Source: Citrobacter werkmanii NBRC 105721
Lineage (GTDB): Bacteria > Pseudomonadota > Gammaproteobacteria > Enterobacterales > Enterobacteriaceae
Assembly (NCBI GenBank): GCA_000759755.1
Contig: BBMW01000013.1
Coordinates: 248,001-312,000, forward strand
DNA: 64,000 bases
Direction: 5' to 3'
Shown: positions 40,459-49,495 of the stretch, in pieces
Layout: each line of letters starts with the position of its first letter
Numbering within the stretch: the first letter of the stretch is position 1
Translations under genes and position numbers: made by a program
The notes under the pieces: generated by a model
Database searches by the model: none
Told to the model about the DNA's origin: nothing
The model's input: the letters and a program-made list of their open reading frames with translations, nothing else

Positions 40459-41217
40459 GTGAAAATTTGTTTACTGGATGAAACGGGCGCCGGAGACGGC
40501 GCCTTATCTGTTCTGGCCACCCGCTGGGGGCTGGAGCATGATGAAGACAACCTGATGGCGCTGGTGATGACGCCGGAACATCTGGAATTGCGCAAGCGAG
40601 ACGAACCGAAACTCGGCGGCATCTTCGTCGATTTTGTCGGCGGTGCCATGGCGCACCGACGTAAATTCGGCGGCGGTCGTGGTGAAGCGGTGGCGAAAGC
40701 CGTCGGCATCAAAGGAGATTATCTGCCGGACGTGGTTGATGCCACCGCCGGGCTGGGGCGCGATGCGTTTGTGCTGGCCTCCGTCGGCTGCCGTGTGCGG
40801 ATGCTGGAACGCAATCCGGTGGTCGCCGCGTTACTCGATGACGGCCTGGCGCGCGGCTATGCCGATGCGGAAATTGGCCCGTGGTTGCAGGAACGTTTAC
40901 AGCTGATTCACGCCTCAAGCCTGACGGCGTTAACCGATATTACCCCACGCCCACAGGTGGTCTATCTCGACCCGATGTTCCCGCACAAGCAGAAAAGCGC
41001 GCTGGTGAAAAAAGAGATGCGCGTGTTTCAGTCGCTGGTGGGGCCGGATCTGGATGCTGATGGTTTGCTGGAACCGGCGCGTCAGTTGGCAACCAAACGT
41101 GTGGTGGTGAAGCGCCCGGACTACGCGCCGCCGCTGGCTGACGTGGCCACGCCTAACGCGGTGGTGACCAAAGGGCATCGGTTTGATATTTATGCCGGAA
41201 CCCCTCTGACGGAGTAA
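40459..41217 (+). CDS. rsmJ: 16S rRNA (guanine1516-N2)-methyltransferase RsmJ
   Basis: SAM-dependent methyltransferase for G1516 of 16S rRNA in the 30S head. 252 residues, two more than E. coli. SAM motif [15 protein letters not shown] near 95 and YLDPMFP near 172 (the DPMF catalytic motif). GTG start eight bases after prlC; ribosome site is weak, suggesting translational coupling. Confidence 0.95.
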   Translation: MKICLLDETGAGDGALSVLATRWGLEHDEDNLMALVMTPEHLELRKRDEPKLGGIFVDFVGGAMAHRRKFGGGRGEAVAKAVGIKGDYLPDVVDATAGLGRDAFVLASVGCRVRMLERNPVVAALLDDGLARGYADAEIGPWLQERLQLIHASSLTALTDITPRPQVVYLDPMFPHKQKSALVKKEMRVFQSLVGPDLDADGLLEPARQLATKRVVVKRPDYAPPLADVATPNAVVTKGHRFDIYAGTPLTE

Positions 41218-41224
41218 CGGATTG

Positions 41225-41300
41225 TCCGATGGCGCTACGCTTATCGGGCCTACGATTCTCAATAATTCGTAGGCCAGATAAGGCGGTAGCCGCATCCGGC
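41225..41300. repeat. REP/BIME element after rsmJ
   Basis: TCCGATGGCGCTACGC...GGGCCTACG and inverted CGTAGGCCAGATAAGGCGG...CGCATCCGGC, between convergent genes. Confidence 0.88.
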
Positions 41301-41308
41301 ATTACGAC

Positions 41309-42508
41309 TTAAACAAACGGCGCCAGCGGGTCCGCAATCTCAAACGCCACTGCACGATCCGCTTTCGGCGGGTAAATCAGCTCGCTGACAATCGACATCT
41401 TCAGCTTTTTCGCCTCTTCACGCGTCAATTTCACCTGCTGATCCCATCCTTCGGTGTATACCGCCCCCCACGCGCCGAGATCCAGACAGGTGACATACAT
41501 CTCCTGACGATACGGCAGCGGCGCGACGTTCAGCAGATTCGCCGCCGCATTATTACCGGCAAATTTCCCCAGCAGAATGGCGTGCTGGCAGGTCATCAGC
41601 GCATGATTGCCTTTGTCATCGGTAGCCGCATAGGCGACGTCGCCGGTGGCGTAGATATCCTCATGACCCAGTACCTGGAGGTTCTTGTTCACATGCAGGC
41701 GTCCCTGACGATCGCGTGGGGCGTTTATCTGTGCGGTCAGGTCGCTCGCCTGGACGCCGACGGTCCAGATCACCGTTTGTGAAGCGATAACCTGCCCATC
41801 TTTCAGCGTTACGCCAGCCGCGTCGACGCTCTCTACTTCCGCGTTGACCAGCCACTCCACGCCCAGCTCGGCGGAAGCGTCGATAATCACATCGCGCAGC
41901 GCCTGACTCCAACGTCCGCCCGGTTGTGCACTGCGTTCAACTACGACTACTCTGGTCTTAGCATCAGCCCCTAAAATGTTGCGCAGACGGCTGGGTAATT
42001 CCAGCGCCATTTCAATTCCGGTAAAGCCGCCGCCGCAAACCACCACGGTATTGCGCGCCTCGCTTTCCGGCTGTAAGGCCAGATCTTTAATGTGCTGCTC
42101 AAGCACTGCGGCGCTCTCCAGTTGGTCGAGATCAAAGGCGTGTTCGGCGGCACCGGAAACGGCGTCGCGGTTAACGTGGCTGCCGCTGGCTAGTACCAGG
42201 CGATCATAGCGATGCAGATGGTTTTCGCCGTTGGTGTCTTGCCAGCTAACTTCGTGGGATCCCGGTAGGATCTGTTCTACATGCCCTTGTAAAAAGCGTA
42301 TGCCGGTGACGTCGAACAGCGGCTGTAGCGGAGCGACCAACGTTTGAACGGCATTTTCATAAAAGCGTGGACGCACGCGCAGCTCGGGCTGAGGTGCAAT
42401 CACAGTAATATCAATATGTTGCTGGTTTTTATCCGCCAAACGCGCGGCGCTCAGCGCTGCCCACATCCCGGCAAAGCCGGCGCCCACGATCAGAATTTGT
42501 TTTTGCAT
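41309..42508 (-). CDS. NDH-2-like FAD-dependent pyridine nucleotide oxidoreductase
   Basis: 399 residues, type II NADH dehydrogenase/nitroreductase-like flavoprotein fold. FAD motif GAGFAGMWAA near residue 8, NAD(P) motif VCGGGFTGIEMALEL near 163 and the second FAD motif YATGDVAY near 290. The closing WGAVYTEGW/YPP region is like NDH-2, but the protein is shorter than E. coli Ndh (434) and shows no clear C-terminal membrane anchor. Divergent from an Rrf2 regulator with cysteine ligands; the pair looks like a redox- or Fe-S/NO-controlled unit. E. coli K-12 lacks both at this place. The electron acceptor is unknown. Confidence 0.8.
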   Translation of the reverse strand: MQKQILIVGAGFAGMWAALSAARLADKNQQHIDITVIAPQPELRVRPRFYENAVQTLVAPLQPLFDVTGIRFLQGHVEQILPGSHEVSWQDTNGENHLHRYDRLVLASGSHVNRDAVSGAAEHAFDLDQLESAAVLEQHIKDLALQPESEARNTVVVCGGGFTGIEMALELPSRLRNILGADAKTRVVVVERSAQPGGRWSQALRDVIIDASAELGVEWLVNAEVESVDAAGVTLKDGQVIASQTVIWTVGVQASDLTAQINAPRDRQGRLHVNKNLQVLGHEDIYATGDVAYAATDDKGNHALMTCQHAILLGKFAGNNAAANLLNVAPLPYRQEMYVTCLDLGAWGAVYTEGWDQQVKLTREEAKKLKMSIVSELIYPPKADRAVAFEIADPLAPFV

Positions 42509-42618
42509 GATGCTTATCTCACTGGTGACTCCGATTTATTGACTCGGATTTTATTTATCGTAGTTAAAGATTGCAATGAGATTTGGATCCTGTCGTGGAT
42601 CGAGTCCGGTGATTTGTT

Positions 42619-42636
42619 ATTATCTTTATGATAAAT
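42619..42636. promoter_or_regulatory. Candidate operator of the Rrf2-type regulator
   Basis: TTATC-TTTAT-GATAA with outer AT-rich extension (ATTATC/GATAAAT) in the 232-base divergent region. Rrf2 proteins often bind AT-rich palindromes over promoters. Only a sequence suggestion. Confidence 0.4.
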
Positions 42637-42740
42637 ATAGTTTTAAATTTCAATCTATTTGCAGGTGTTATCCGGTATCTGGAATGCGTGATGCGAAAAA
42701 GCTACAATATACTCAGATTCATTTTTGCTGAGATAAGAGC

Positions 42741-43244
42741 ATGGCATTTTACAGTTCCGGGGTTGAGTACGGCATCCATAGCCTGATGTGTATGGTGGAC
42801 AGCAAAGGCGACGCACGCGATATGAGCGTGCGCGAAATCGCCGAGCTGCAGCGCGTACCATATGACTATCTGGCCAAAATCTTTACCCGCCTGTCGAAGG
42901 CCGGGCTGGTACGGAGCAGCGAAGGGAAGGGCGGCGGTTTCCAGCTGGCGAAACCGGCGGAGGAGATCACCGTGCTGGACGTTGCCAACGCCATTGACGG
43001 CGATAAACGCATATTTGAGTGCCGCGAGATCCGTCAGCGGCTGGCGGTATTTGAGGAGCATCCACCGGAGTGGGCTTGTGAAGGCATTTGCGGTGTGCGT
43101 TCGGTAATGGACATGGCCCAGCAGCGAATGGAAGAAGCGCTCGGCCAGCATACGATTCTGGACCTGGCGCGCAAAATGTACCGCAAAGCACCGGACACCT
43201 TTGTGGTGGAAGTGCAGGAGTGGATAGACGCGCGCAAAGGGTAG
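42741..43244 (+). CDS. Rrf2-family transcriptional regulator with three clustered cysteines
   Basis: 167 residues. Winged helix-turn-helix in 25-70 (REIAELQRVPYDYLAKIF, GKGGGFQLAKP), the Rrf2 signature. Cys94, Cys113 and Cys117 (C-x18-C-x3-C) sit where IscR, NsrR and RirA carry Fe-S ligands, but the spacing differs from IscR (x5, x5), so an unusual cluster or thiol switch is possible. C-terminal extension after 120 is longer than in IscR. Divergent from the flavoprotein gene at 41309 and likely its regulator. Confidence 0.87.
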   Translation: MAFYSSGVEYGIHSLMCMVDSKGDARDMSVREIAELQRVPYDYLAKIFTRLSKAGLVRSSEGKGGGFQLAKPAEEITVLDVANAIDGDKRIFECREIRQRLAVFEEHPPEWACEGICGVRSVMDMAQQRMEEALGQHTILDLARKMYRKAPDTFVVEVQEWIDARKG

Positions 43245-43255
43245 TGAGTGAAAAT

Positions 43256-43285
43256 GCCCGATAGTGCAAGGCAATCGGGCTTGTT
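43256..43285 (+). terminator. Terminator after the Rrf2 gene
   Basis: GCCCGA (43256-43261)/TCGGGC (43275-43280) followed by TTGTT. Confidence 0.6.
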
Positions 43286-43290
43286 AAATG

Positions 43291-43321
43291 TAGGCCGGAT
43301 AAGGCGTAAGCCGCATCCGGC
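43291..43321. repeat. REP element before dtpB stop
   Basis: TAGGCCGGATAAGGCG pairing with CCGCATCCGGC between convergent genes. Confidence 0.88.
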
Positions 43322-43329
43322 ACTGAGTA

Positions 43330-44802
43330 TTACTGTTCGGTACTTGGCGTATTAATCATTCGGTTCAGCCATGGCACCATAATTGCCATTACGACCGTTA
43401 CCGCCAGCGTCACCAGGCCTATCTTACTGAAGACATTGGTATAGATAGGCAGCGTTTGCAGCGGGTCGGTGATGTTTTCCGGTACTGCGGTGAACGTCGC
43501 GACATAACCCCCCATCAGGAAAGCGGCTGCCTGGGTCAGGAACCACATCCCAAGAATAAAGCCCATCAGGTGCTGCGGCACCAGCGCGGCGACCATCGCC
43601 AGTCCCAGGGCGCTTATCAGCAGTTCACCCAGACTCTGGAACAGATACACCAACACGATAAACCACGGCGACGTCAGTCCCTGCGCATCGGCAAACCACA
43701 TTCCGGCAGCAGCAGCGGTCAGGAAGCCCAGCGAACACAGGAACATACCGAGTGTAAACTTCATCGGCATGGTCAGGTCTTTGCCTTTGTTTCCCAGACG
43801 GGTATAAATTGCGGCCAGCACCGGACTTGCCAGTACCACCCAGAACGGGTTCAGCGCCTGGAAGCTTACCGGGTTGATGGCGAAACCAAGAATTTCATGG
43901 TGCACGTTATTGATAGCAAAGAAGTTAAGTGACGTAGGCATCTGTGCGTACAGTACATAGAACACGACCGCTTCCAGCATCAGGATAAAGGCCACGAACA
44001 TCTTGTTGCGCCCGGTTTTATCCAGTTTGAAGGCCTGACGGAAGAAAATGATCGTCACGGCAATCGACAGAACGATCAGCACCAGGTTGGCAATCTTCAC
44101 GTTGTGCATCAGCCAGGCGCAGATAAATATCGTCACTACCGTACCGGCCAGCACGCAGAATAGATTACGGAAATTCAGCGGCTTATGATCTGGCTCAGAA
44201 CCGATATTCTTCACCATCCCACGGCAGGCAAAGTAGACCAGCAGTGCGACGATAAGCCCGGCCCCGCACAGGTTGTAGGTCACCGCGTAGCCAAACTTAT
44301 CGGCAATCACCGGCGCCAGCGACAGCGACAGCAGCGAACCGATGTTAATCGACATATAAAACAGGGTGAAAGCGCCATCCAGTCGGGCGTCTTTCGGTGG
44401 ATAGCATTTTGACAGCAGGCTTGCCGGGTTGGCTTTAAACAGCCCGTTACCCACGGCAATGGTACCCAAAGCAATAAAGATCAGATCGGGCTTGAGTAGC
44501 GACATCCCGGTCATGAAGTAGCCGATCGCCAGCACAATCGCACCGAGTACCAGCGTGCGCTTGGTCCCTAACAGGTGGTCGCCGACGTAGCCGCCGATCG
44601 AGATCAGGCCGTAGACCAGTGCGGCAAAAGCACCAAAGGTGACGAATGCCTGTTCCTGAGAAAAACCGAGTTGCTTAACAAAAAATACCGCCAGGATGCC
44701 CTGAACGCCGTAATAGCCAAATCGTTCCCATAATTCCACAAAGAAGATCATGAAGAACGGACGAGGTTGCTGCAGCAAGCCCGTAGGTGCAGTTTTATTC
44801 AT
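43330..44802 (-). CDS. dtpB: Proton-dependent di/tripeptide permease DtpB
   Basis: POT/PTR-family importer of di- and tripeptides driven by protons. 490 residues (E. coli 489), 14 predicted helices. Helix 1 signature [10 protein letters not shown] (ExxERFxYYG proton-coupling motif) at residues 23-32 and the PTR2 motif [13 protein letters not shown] near 145. Single gene; gives the cell a second peptide route besides Dpp. Confidence 0.96.
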   Translation of the reverse strand: MNKTAPTGLLQQPRPFFMIFFVELWERFGYYGVQGILAVFFVKQLGFSQEQAFVTFGAFAALVYGLISIGGYVGDHLLGTKRTLVLGAIVLAIGYFMTGMSLLKPDLIFIALGTIAVGNGLFKANPASLLSKCYPPKDARLDGAFTLFYMSINIGSLLSLSLAPVIADKFGYAVTYNLCGAGLIVALLVYFACRGMVKNIGSEPDHKPLNFRNLFCVLAGTVVTIFICAWLMHNVKIANLVLIVLSIAVTIIFFRQAFKLDKTGRNKMFVAFILMLEAVVFYVLYAQMPTSLNFFAINNVHHEILGFAINPVSFQALNPFWVVLASPVLAAIYTRLGNKGKDLTMPMKFTLGMFLCSLGFLTAAAAGMWFADAQGLTSPWFIVLVYLFQSLGELLISALGLAMVAALVPQHLMGFILGMWFLTQAAAFLMGGYVATFTAVPENITDPLQTLPIYTNVFSKIGLVTLAVTVVMAIMVPWLNRMINTPSTEQ

Positions 44803-45000
44803 ATTCCATCGCCTTTCAAAGCCATCCCGAAAAGTATGAACGCGTATGCTTAAACGCGCCGAAAAAGTCTTGTTTTGTTATAGACTGCGGCGATTAGCCG
44901 TGCGGGTAGAGTATTATACAGATAATTTTCGATCCAATTAGTTGATCACACTAATTATGATTTATTTGTTGGGTTGATGTACTAATTGTGTCCGGATGAT

Positions 45001-45032
45001 AAAAACAAAAACGCCCGCGCGAGCGGGCGTTT
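45001..45032 (-). terminator. Terminator of uspA
   Basis: ACGCCCGC (45011-45018)/GCGGGCGT (45023-45030), with a minus-strand tail TTTTTGTTTTT. Lies 52 bases after the uspA stop. Confidence 0.85.
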
Positions 45033-45083
45033 ACAGGCTTTACTGTTTGCAGCGGGCCGGGTTATCTCCCGGCGGCAAGCATT

Positions 45084-45521
45084 TTATGCTTCTTCGTCGT
45101 CACGTAACGGAACAATCAGCATGTCGACGTGGACGGTGTTGATCAGTTGACGTGCGGAGGACATCAGTTTGCTCCAGAAATCCTGGTGGTGACCACAAAC
45201 GACCAGATCCATGTCGTATTTTTTGATGGCATCAACCAGAACCTGGCCCAGGTCGCCGCTACCGCTCAGGGTTTCGGTGATAGGGTAGCCTGCGTTGGTG
45301 GACAGCTCGGTTAACGCGTGGTGGGTTTCTTCAGAAATACGTTTCTGCATGTCGCCCAGATTCACGTCGATTAGCCCGGTGTACAGGTCGGAATAGTTTA
45401 CGTCAACGTGGATAAGGGAGACTTTAGCATTGTAAGGCCGCGCCATGGAGACCGCTTTTTCAACCAGAACTTTGCTTTCCGGAGAAAGATCAACCGCGAT
45501 AAGAATGTGTTTATAAGCCAT
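45084..45521 (-). CDS. uspA: Universal stress protein A
   Basis: Small cytoplasmic dimeric protein induced by growth arrest, starvation and DNA damage. 145 residues, one more than E. coli because the end reads RDDEEA. N-terminal [12 protein letters not shown]. UspA-type proteins lack the ATP motif GxxGxxxS of the MJ0577 class, and none is clear here. In E. coli transcribed by sigma-70 under ppGpp and FadR control. Divergent from uspB. Confidence 0.97.
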   Translation of the reverse strand: MAYKHILIAVDLSPESKVLVEKAVSMARPYNAKVSLIHVDVNYSDLYTGLIDVNLGDMQKRISEETHHALTELSTNAGYPITETLSGSGDLGQVLVDAIKKYDMDLVVCGHHQDFWSKLMSSARQLINTVHVDMLIVPLRDDEEA

Positions 45522-45913
45522 AGTGTTACTCCTTCCATAAGTTGTCGATGACTAGCCTGCTGGCGTTTATCTGCCGCCGCGTCATTCGCGTCCTGCGAAC
45601 CTTATGCGCGGGGCTAGCCCAGTCGTAAAAACGTATCATATAAGGACTATCCTTACATTATAGCGACCAGGATAATCCGTCAATCCGCCTTGCTTGCCAA
45701 GCAGTTAAACAAATTTTTTAGTTAATTGCATTGATAGCGATTAACCTTCTGGCAAAAAAATTAACTAATCTCCTACACTATTTAGAGAGGCGCTCGGATG
45801 CGTGATACTAACACGAGCGGTTTCGGTAGCACTCTTCACTGAATGATTGGTAGGGTATCGGGGAGCGGTAGTCCCGGAAAGGAGTTCCGTGGGCGGGTCG
45901 CCGGGGAGGAGAT
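45522..45913. other. Divergent regulatory region uspA/uspB
   Basis: 392 bases without a gene. Right half (45785-45905) is G-rich with short inverted repeats and would be the uspB leader. CTACACTATT at 45773-45782 resembles a sigma-S -10 element (CTATACTTAA), in line with sigma-S control of uspB in E. coli. Confidence 0.55.
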
Positions 45914-46249
45914 ATGATAAGCACCATTGCGTTGTTCTGGGCTTTGTGTGTCGTTTGCATTGTTAATATGGCGCGCTATTTTTCTTCGTTACGCGCACTG
46001 TTAGTGGTACTTCGTGGTTGCGATCCATTACTTTACCAGTATGTCGATGGTGGGGGATTTTTTACCTCGCATGGGCAACCCAACAAGCAGATGCGTCTGG
46101 TGTGGTATATCTACGCTCAGCGTTACCGCGATCATCATGATGATGAATTTATACGCCGCTGTGAGCGGGTTCGCGGTCAGTTCATTCTTACCAGCGCGTT
46201 ATGCGGACTGGTGCTTATCAGCATGGTTGCGCTGATTATCTGGCACTGA
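45914..46249 (+). CDS. uspB: Universal stress protein B
   Basis: 111-residue inner-membrane protein with an N-terminal helix (about 3-22) and a C-terminal helix (about 90-109) around a charged middle. E. coli length and near-identical sequence. sigma-S-dependent in E. coli; mutants are ethanol-sensitive in stationary phase. GGAGGAG lies just upstream of the ATG. Confidence 0.96.
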   Translation: MISTIALFWALCVVCIVNMARYFSSLRALLVVLRGCDPLLYQYVDGGGFFTSHGQPNKQMRLVWYIYAQRYRDHHDDEFIRRCERVRGQFILTSALCGLVLISMVALIIWH

Positions 46250-46266
46250 TTACCAACAACGGATAC

Positions 46267-46301
46267 AAAAAAAGCGGGTCAGTTTCCTGACCCGCTTTTT
46301 T
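46267..46301. terminator. Bidirectional terminator uspB/pitA
   Basis: AAAGCGGGTCA (46271-46281)/TGACCCGCTTT (46288-46298) with flanking A and T runs, suited to both convergent genes. Confidence 0.93.
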
Positions 46302-46314
46302 ACCGTGCATCCGC

Positions 46315-47814
46315 TTAGATAAGCTTCAGGGAGAGCCAGTACAGCACCCCGGAAAGAATAATCGCCGCCGGCAGGGTGAAGACCCAGGCCATCAGAATGC
46401 TGGTTACCGTTTTACGCTGCAAACCGCCGCCATCAACAACCATCGTTCCCGCAACGGAAGAGGAGAGAACGTGGGTGGTGGAAACGGGCATACCGGTGTA
46501 GCTGGCGAGACCGATAGAGACTGCGGCAGTCATCTGCGCCGACATCCCCTGGGCATAGGTCATGCCTTTCTTACCGATTTTCTCGCCGATGGTGGTGGCT
46601 ACGCGACGCCAGCCGATCATCGTACCAATACCCAGCGCCAGTGCGACGGCCATAATGATCCAGATAGGCGCGTACTCAATGGTGCTCAGCATGTCAGCTT
46701 TCAGTTTCTTCAGCAGACGCTGATCGTCAGCGCTTACGCCAGGCAGCTTAACCACTTTATCGGTAGTATCAGAGATGCACAGCATAATACGGCGCAGCTG
46801 ACCACGCTGTTCAACGCTTAACTTGTCGTAAGTTTCCAGATTCGCCAGCATACCTTTCGCGCGTTCCAGCGCGTTGATGGTATTCGCCGGGTGGCAATGG
46901 AACTCTGTCGATGCCGTTGTGACCGTTTCCGTCGGGGACGGAATCAGCTGGTCAACGCCAGTCGCCTGCTTGAGCAGGTCCGGGCGTTGCTGGAAGAAGA
47001 CTTCGACGTTATTGATAGCATCGCGGGTACGGGTAATTTCGTAACCGGAAGCATTCATATTCACTACGAAGCCCGCAGGCGCTACGCCAATCAGCACCAG
47101 CATCACCAGACCAATGCCTTTCTGACCATCGTTCGCGCCGTGAGAAAACGCCACGCCGATAGCGGAGAGGATCAGGGCAATACGCGTCCAGAACGGCGGC
47201 TTTTTCTTGCCGTCTTTCTTTTCACGTTCTGCCGGGGTCAGGTGGATACGGGCACGTTTTTTCGTACCACTCCAGTAGCGACGCAGAATGAAAATAAGAC
47301 CGCCAGCAACCACCAGGCCGACAATCGGCGAGATGATAAGCGAGGCAAAAATCCCCATCACTTTCGGGATGTTAAGTGCGTCCACCACCGAGGTGCCGTT
47401 CATCAACGCATTGGTTAAACCAATACCGATAATCGCGCCAATCAGCGTGTGGGAGCTGGATGCAGGTAAACCAAAGTACCAGGTACCCAGGTTCCAGATA
47501 ATTGCCGCCAGTAGCATGGAGAACACCATGGCGAGGCCATGTGATGATCCCATATTTAGCAGCAGATCCGTTGGCAGCATATGCACGATGGCATACGCTA
47601 CGCTGAGACCACCCAGCAAAACACCAAAGAAGTTGAACAACGCAGCCATGACCACCGCCAATTGCGAACGCATTGCACGGGTATAGATCACGGTTGCGAC
47701 AGCATTGGCTGTGTCATGGAAGCCGTTAATTGCTTCATAGAACAGCACGAAAGCCAGAGCAAGCAATAGTAAAAGCCCGGTATGTAAATCCAGGCCAGCA
47801 AACAAATGTAGCAT
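46315..47814 (-). CDS. pitA: Low-affinity inorganic phosphate transporter PitA
   Basis: Proton symporter of metal-phosphate complexes; also a zinc and tellurite entry route. 499 residues as in E. coli. Two PHO-4 repeats with the signature [11 protein letters not shown] near residue 31 and [11 protein letters not shown] near 225, separated by a large cytoplasmic loop (about 250-370). Single gene, constitutive in E. coli with zinc influence. Confidence 0.97.
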   Translation of the reverse strand: MLHLFAGLDLHTGLLLLLALAFVLFYEAINGFHDTANAVATVIYTRAMRSQLAVVMAALFNFFGVLLGGLSVAYAIVHMLPTDLLLNMGSSHGLAMVFSMLLAAIIWNLGTWYFGLPASSSHTLIGAIIGIGLTNALMNGTSVVDALNIPKVMGIFASLIISPIVGLVVAGGLIFILRRYWSGTKKRARIHLTPAEREKKDGKKKPPFWTRIALILSAIGVAFSHGANDGQKGIGLVMLVLIGVAPAGFVVNMNASGYEITRTRDAINNVEVFFQQRPDLLKQATGVDQLIPSPTETVTTASTEFHCHPANTINALERAKGMLANLETYDKLSVEQRGQLRRIMLCISDTTDKVVKLPGVSADDQRLLKKLKADMLSTIEYAPIWIIMAVALALGIGTMIGWRRVATTIGEKIGKKGMTYAQGMSAQMTAAVSIGLASYTGMPVSTTHVLSSSVAGTMVVDGGGLQRKTVTSILMAWVFTLPAAIILSGVLYWLSLKLI

Positions 47815-48043
47815 AGGACGTTACGCCATTTTGAGGACATGAACGCGGCGCATTATCAGTGACTTTGGCGGCGCGGGCAAAGTGAAATATAGAGTTTTTT
47901 TGATTTGTCTCCTGCTTTGTTTTACACCACTAAAGAATTATCCTATATATTTCAGATAAATACCCTTTATCGGTAGTTTGGCGCTGGTGCGACCACTGAG
48001 GAATCTTTACAATTCACCTCCGCTTTTTAGAGAGGATCGCAAC

Positions 48044-49240
48044 GTGGAAAGGTTTGATACCGTTATTATAGGCGCTGGCGCAGCGGGTATGTTTTGTGCC
48101 GCGCAGGCAGGACAAGCAGGTAGTCGTGTGCTGCTGATTGATAATGGTAAAAAGCCGGGACGCAAGATCCTCATGTCTGGCGGGGGCCGCTGCAACTTTA
48201 CCAACCTTTATGTCGAACCTGCCGCGTATTTGAGTCAAAACCCGCATTTTTGCAAATCGGCGCTGGCGCGTTACACGCAGTGGGATTTTATCGATCTGGT
48301 GGGCAAGCACGGTATCGCCTGGCACGAAAAAACGTTGGGTCAGCTGTTCTGCGACGATTCTGCCCAGCAAATTGTCGATATGCTGGTGGACGAGTGTGAA
48401 AAAGGTAACGTAACTATGCGGTTACGGAGCGAAGTCCTCAGCGTTGAGCGGGAGGGTGAAGATTTCATCCTGGCGCTGAACGGGATGACTGTCGGCACGA
48501 AAAAACTGGTTATCGCCTCTGGTGGTCTTTCGATGCCGGGTCTGGGCGCGACGCCGTTTGGCTATAAAATTGCCGAACAATTCGGTCTGAACGTGTTGCC
48601 GACGCGCGCAGGTCTGGTGCCCTTTACTTTGCACAAGCCGCTGCTGGAGCAGCTTCAGGTGCTCTCTGGCGTATCCGTTTCCTCCGTTATCACCGCCGAG
48701 GACGGTACGGTCTTTCGTGAAAACCTGCTCTTTACGCATCGCGGGCTTTCTGGTCCGGCCGTGCTGCAGATTTCCAGTTTTTGGCAGCCAGGTGAATTTG
48801 TCAGCATTAATTTGTTGCCGGATGTTGACCTTGCGAGCTTCCTTGATGAACAGCGCAGCGCCCACCCTAATCAGAGCTTAAAGAATACGCTTGCTATGCA
48901 GTTGCCAAAACGCCTGGTGGAATGTTTACAGCAGTTAGGGCAAATCCCGGATGTCTCGCTGAAACAACTGAACGTGCGCGATCAGCAAACGCTGGTGGAG
49001 ACCCTGACCGAATGGCGGGTGCAGCCGAACGGTACGGAAGGGTATCGTACCGCTGAAGTCACGCTGGGCGGCGTGGATACCAACGAGCTGTCATCGCGCA
49101 CAATGGAAGCCCGCAAAGTGCCAGGACTCTATTTTATCGGTGAAGTGATGGACGTCACCGGCTGGCTGGGTGGATACAACTTCCAGTGGGCATGGTCGAG
49201 CGCCTGGGCGTGCGCGCAGGATTTGATCGAAAAAAACTAA
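48044..49240 (+). CDS. yhiN: HI0933-family flavoprotein YhiN
   Basis: 398 residues from GTG 48044 (GAGG eight bases upstream; E. coli about 400, starting MERFD). FAD motif GAGAAGMFCA at the N-terminus, GGGRCNFTN near 50 and C-terminal GEVMDVTGWLGGYNFQWAW, the hallmarks of the BaiN/HI0933 group of oxidoreductases. No proven substrate in E. coli. Last backbone gene before the accessory operon. Confidence 0.92.
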   Translation: MERFDTVIIGAGAAGMFCAAQAGQAGSRVLLIDNGKKPGRKILMSGGGRCNFTNLYVEPAAYLSQNPHFCKSALARYTQWDFIDLVGKHGIAWHEKTLGQLFCDDSAQQIVDMLVDECEKGNVTMRLRSEVLSVEREGEDFILALNGMTVGTKKLVIASGGLSMPGLGATPFGYKIAEQFGLNVLPTRAGLVPFTLHKPLLEQLQVLSGVSVSSVITAEDGTVFRENLLFTHRGLSGPAVLQISSFWQPGEFVSINLLPDVDLASFLDEQRSAHPNQSLKNTLAMQLPKRLVECLQQLGQIPDVSLKQLNVRDQQTLVETLTEWRVQPNGTEGYRTAEVTLGGVDTNELSSRTMEARKVPGLYFIGEVMDVTGWLGGYNFQWAWSSAWACAQDLIEKN

Positions 49241-49356
49241 CTTAATACCTCCGACGCAGGTGGCGGGTATAAACGCCTGTCGCCTAACTTTTTTTAAATG
49301 CTTGATTAACAATTGTGCTACATATCACAAAATTAAAGCCAGCTTAAAAAGTCGCT

Positions 49357-49385
49357 TTGACACGCTTTGCCTTACCTTCTAGAGT
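49357..49385 (+). promoter_or_regulatory. Promoter of the glycerol-type accessory operon
   Basis: TTGACA (49357-49362), 17-base spacer, TAGAGT (49380-49385). Perfect -35 and four of six in the -10. Predicted start near 49392, 14 bases before the leader terminator. Confidence 0.75.
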
Positions 49386-49405
49386 GGAAAAATACAGATT
49401 TTAGA

Positions 49406-49452
49406 TAAGAGACTATCTGTGAAATTAAGATGGTCTCTTATTGCATTTTTTT
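49406..49452 (+). terminator. Leader terminator (attenuator) of the accessory operon
   Basis: TAAGAGAC-TATC (49406-49417) pairs with GATG-GTCTCTTA (49429-49440): 12 pairs with one T-G wobble and an 11-base loop, followed by TTGCATTTTTTT. It lies between the promoter and the first gene (49496), so transcription must be antiterminated for expression. The operon's own GlpP-type protein (55741-56316) is the obvious factor. Confidence 0.8.
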
Positions 49453-49495
49453 AGCTAATGGCGACCTTCTTCCGAATATTATGAAGGGGAAAGCC

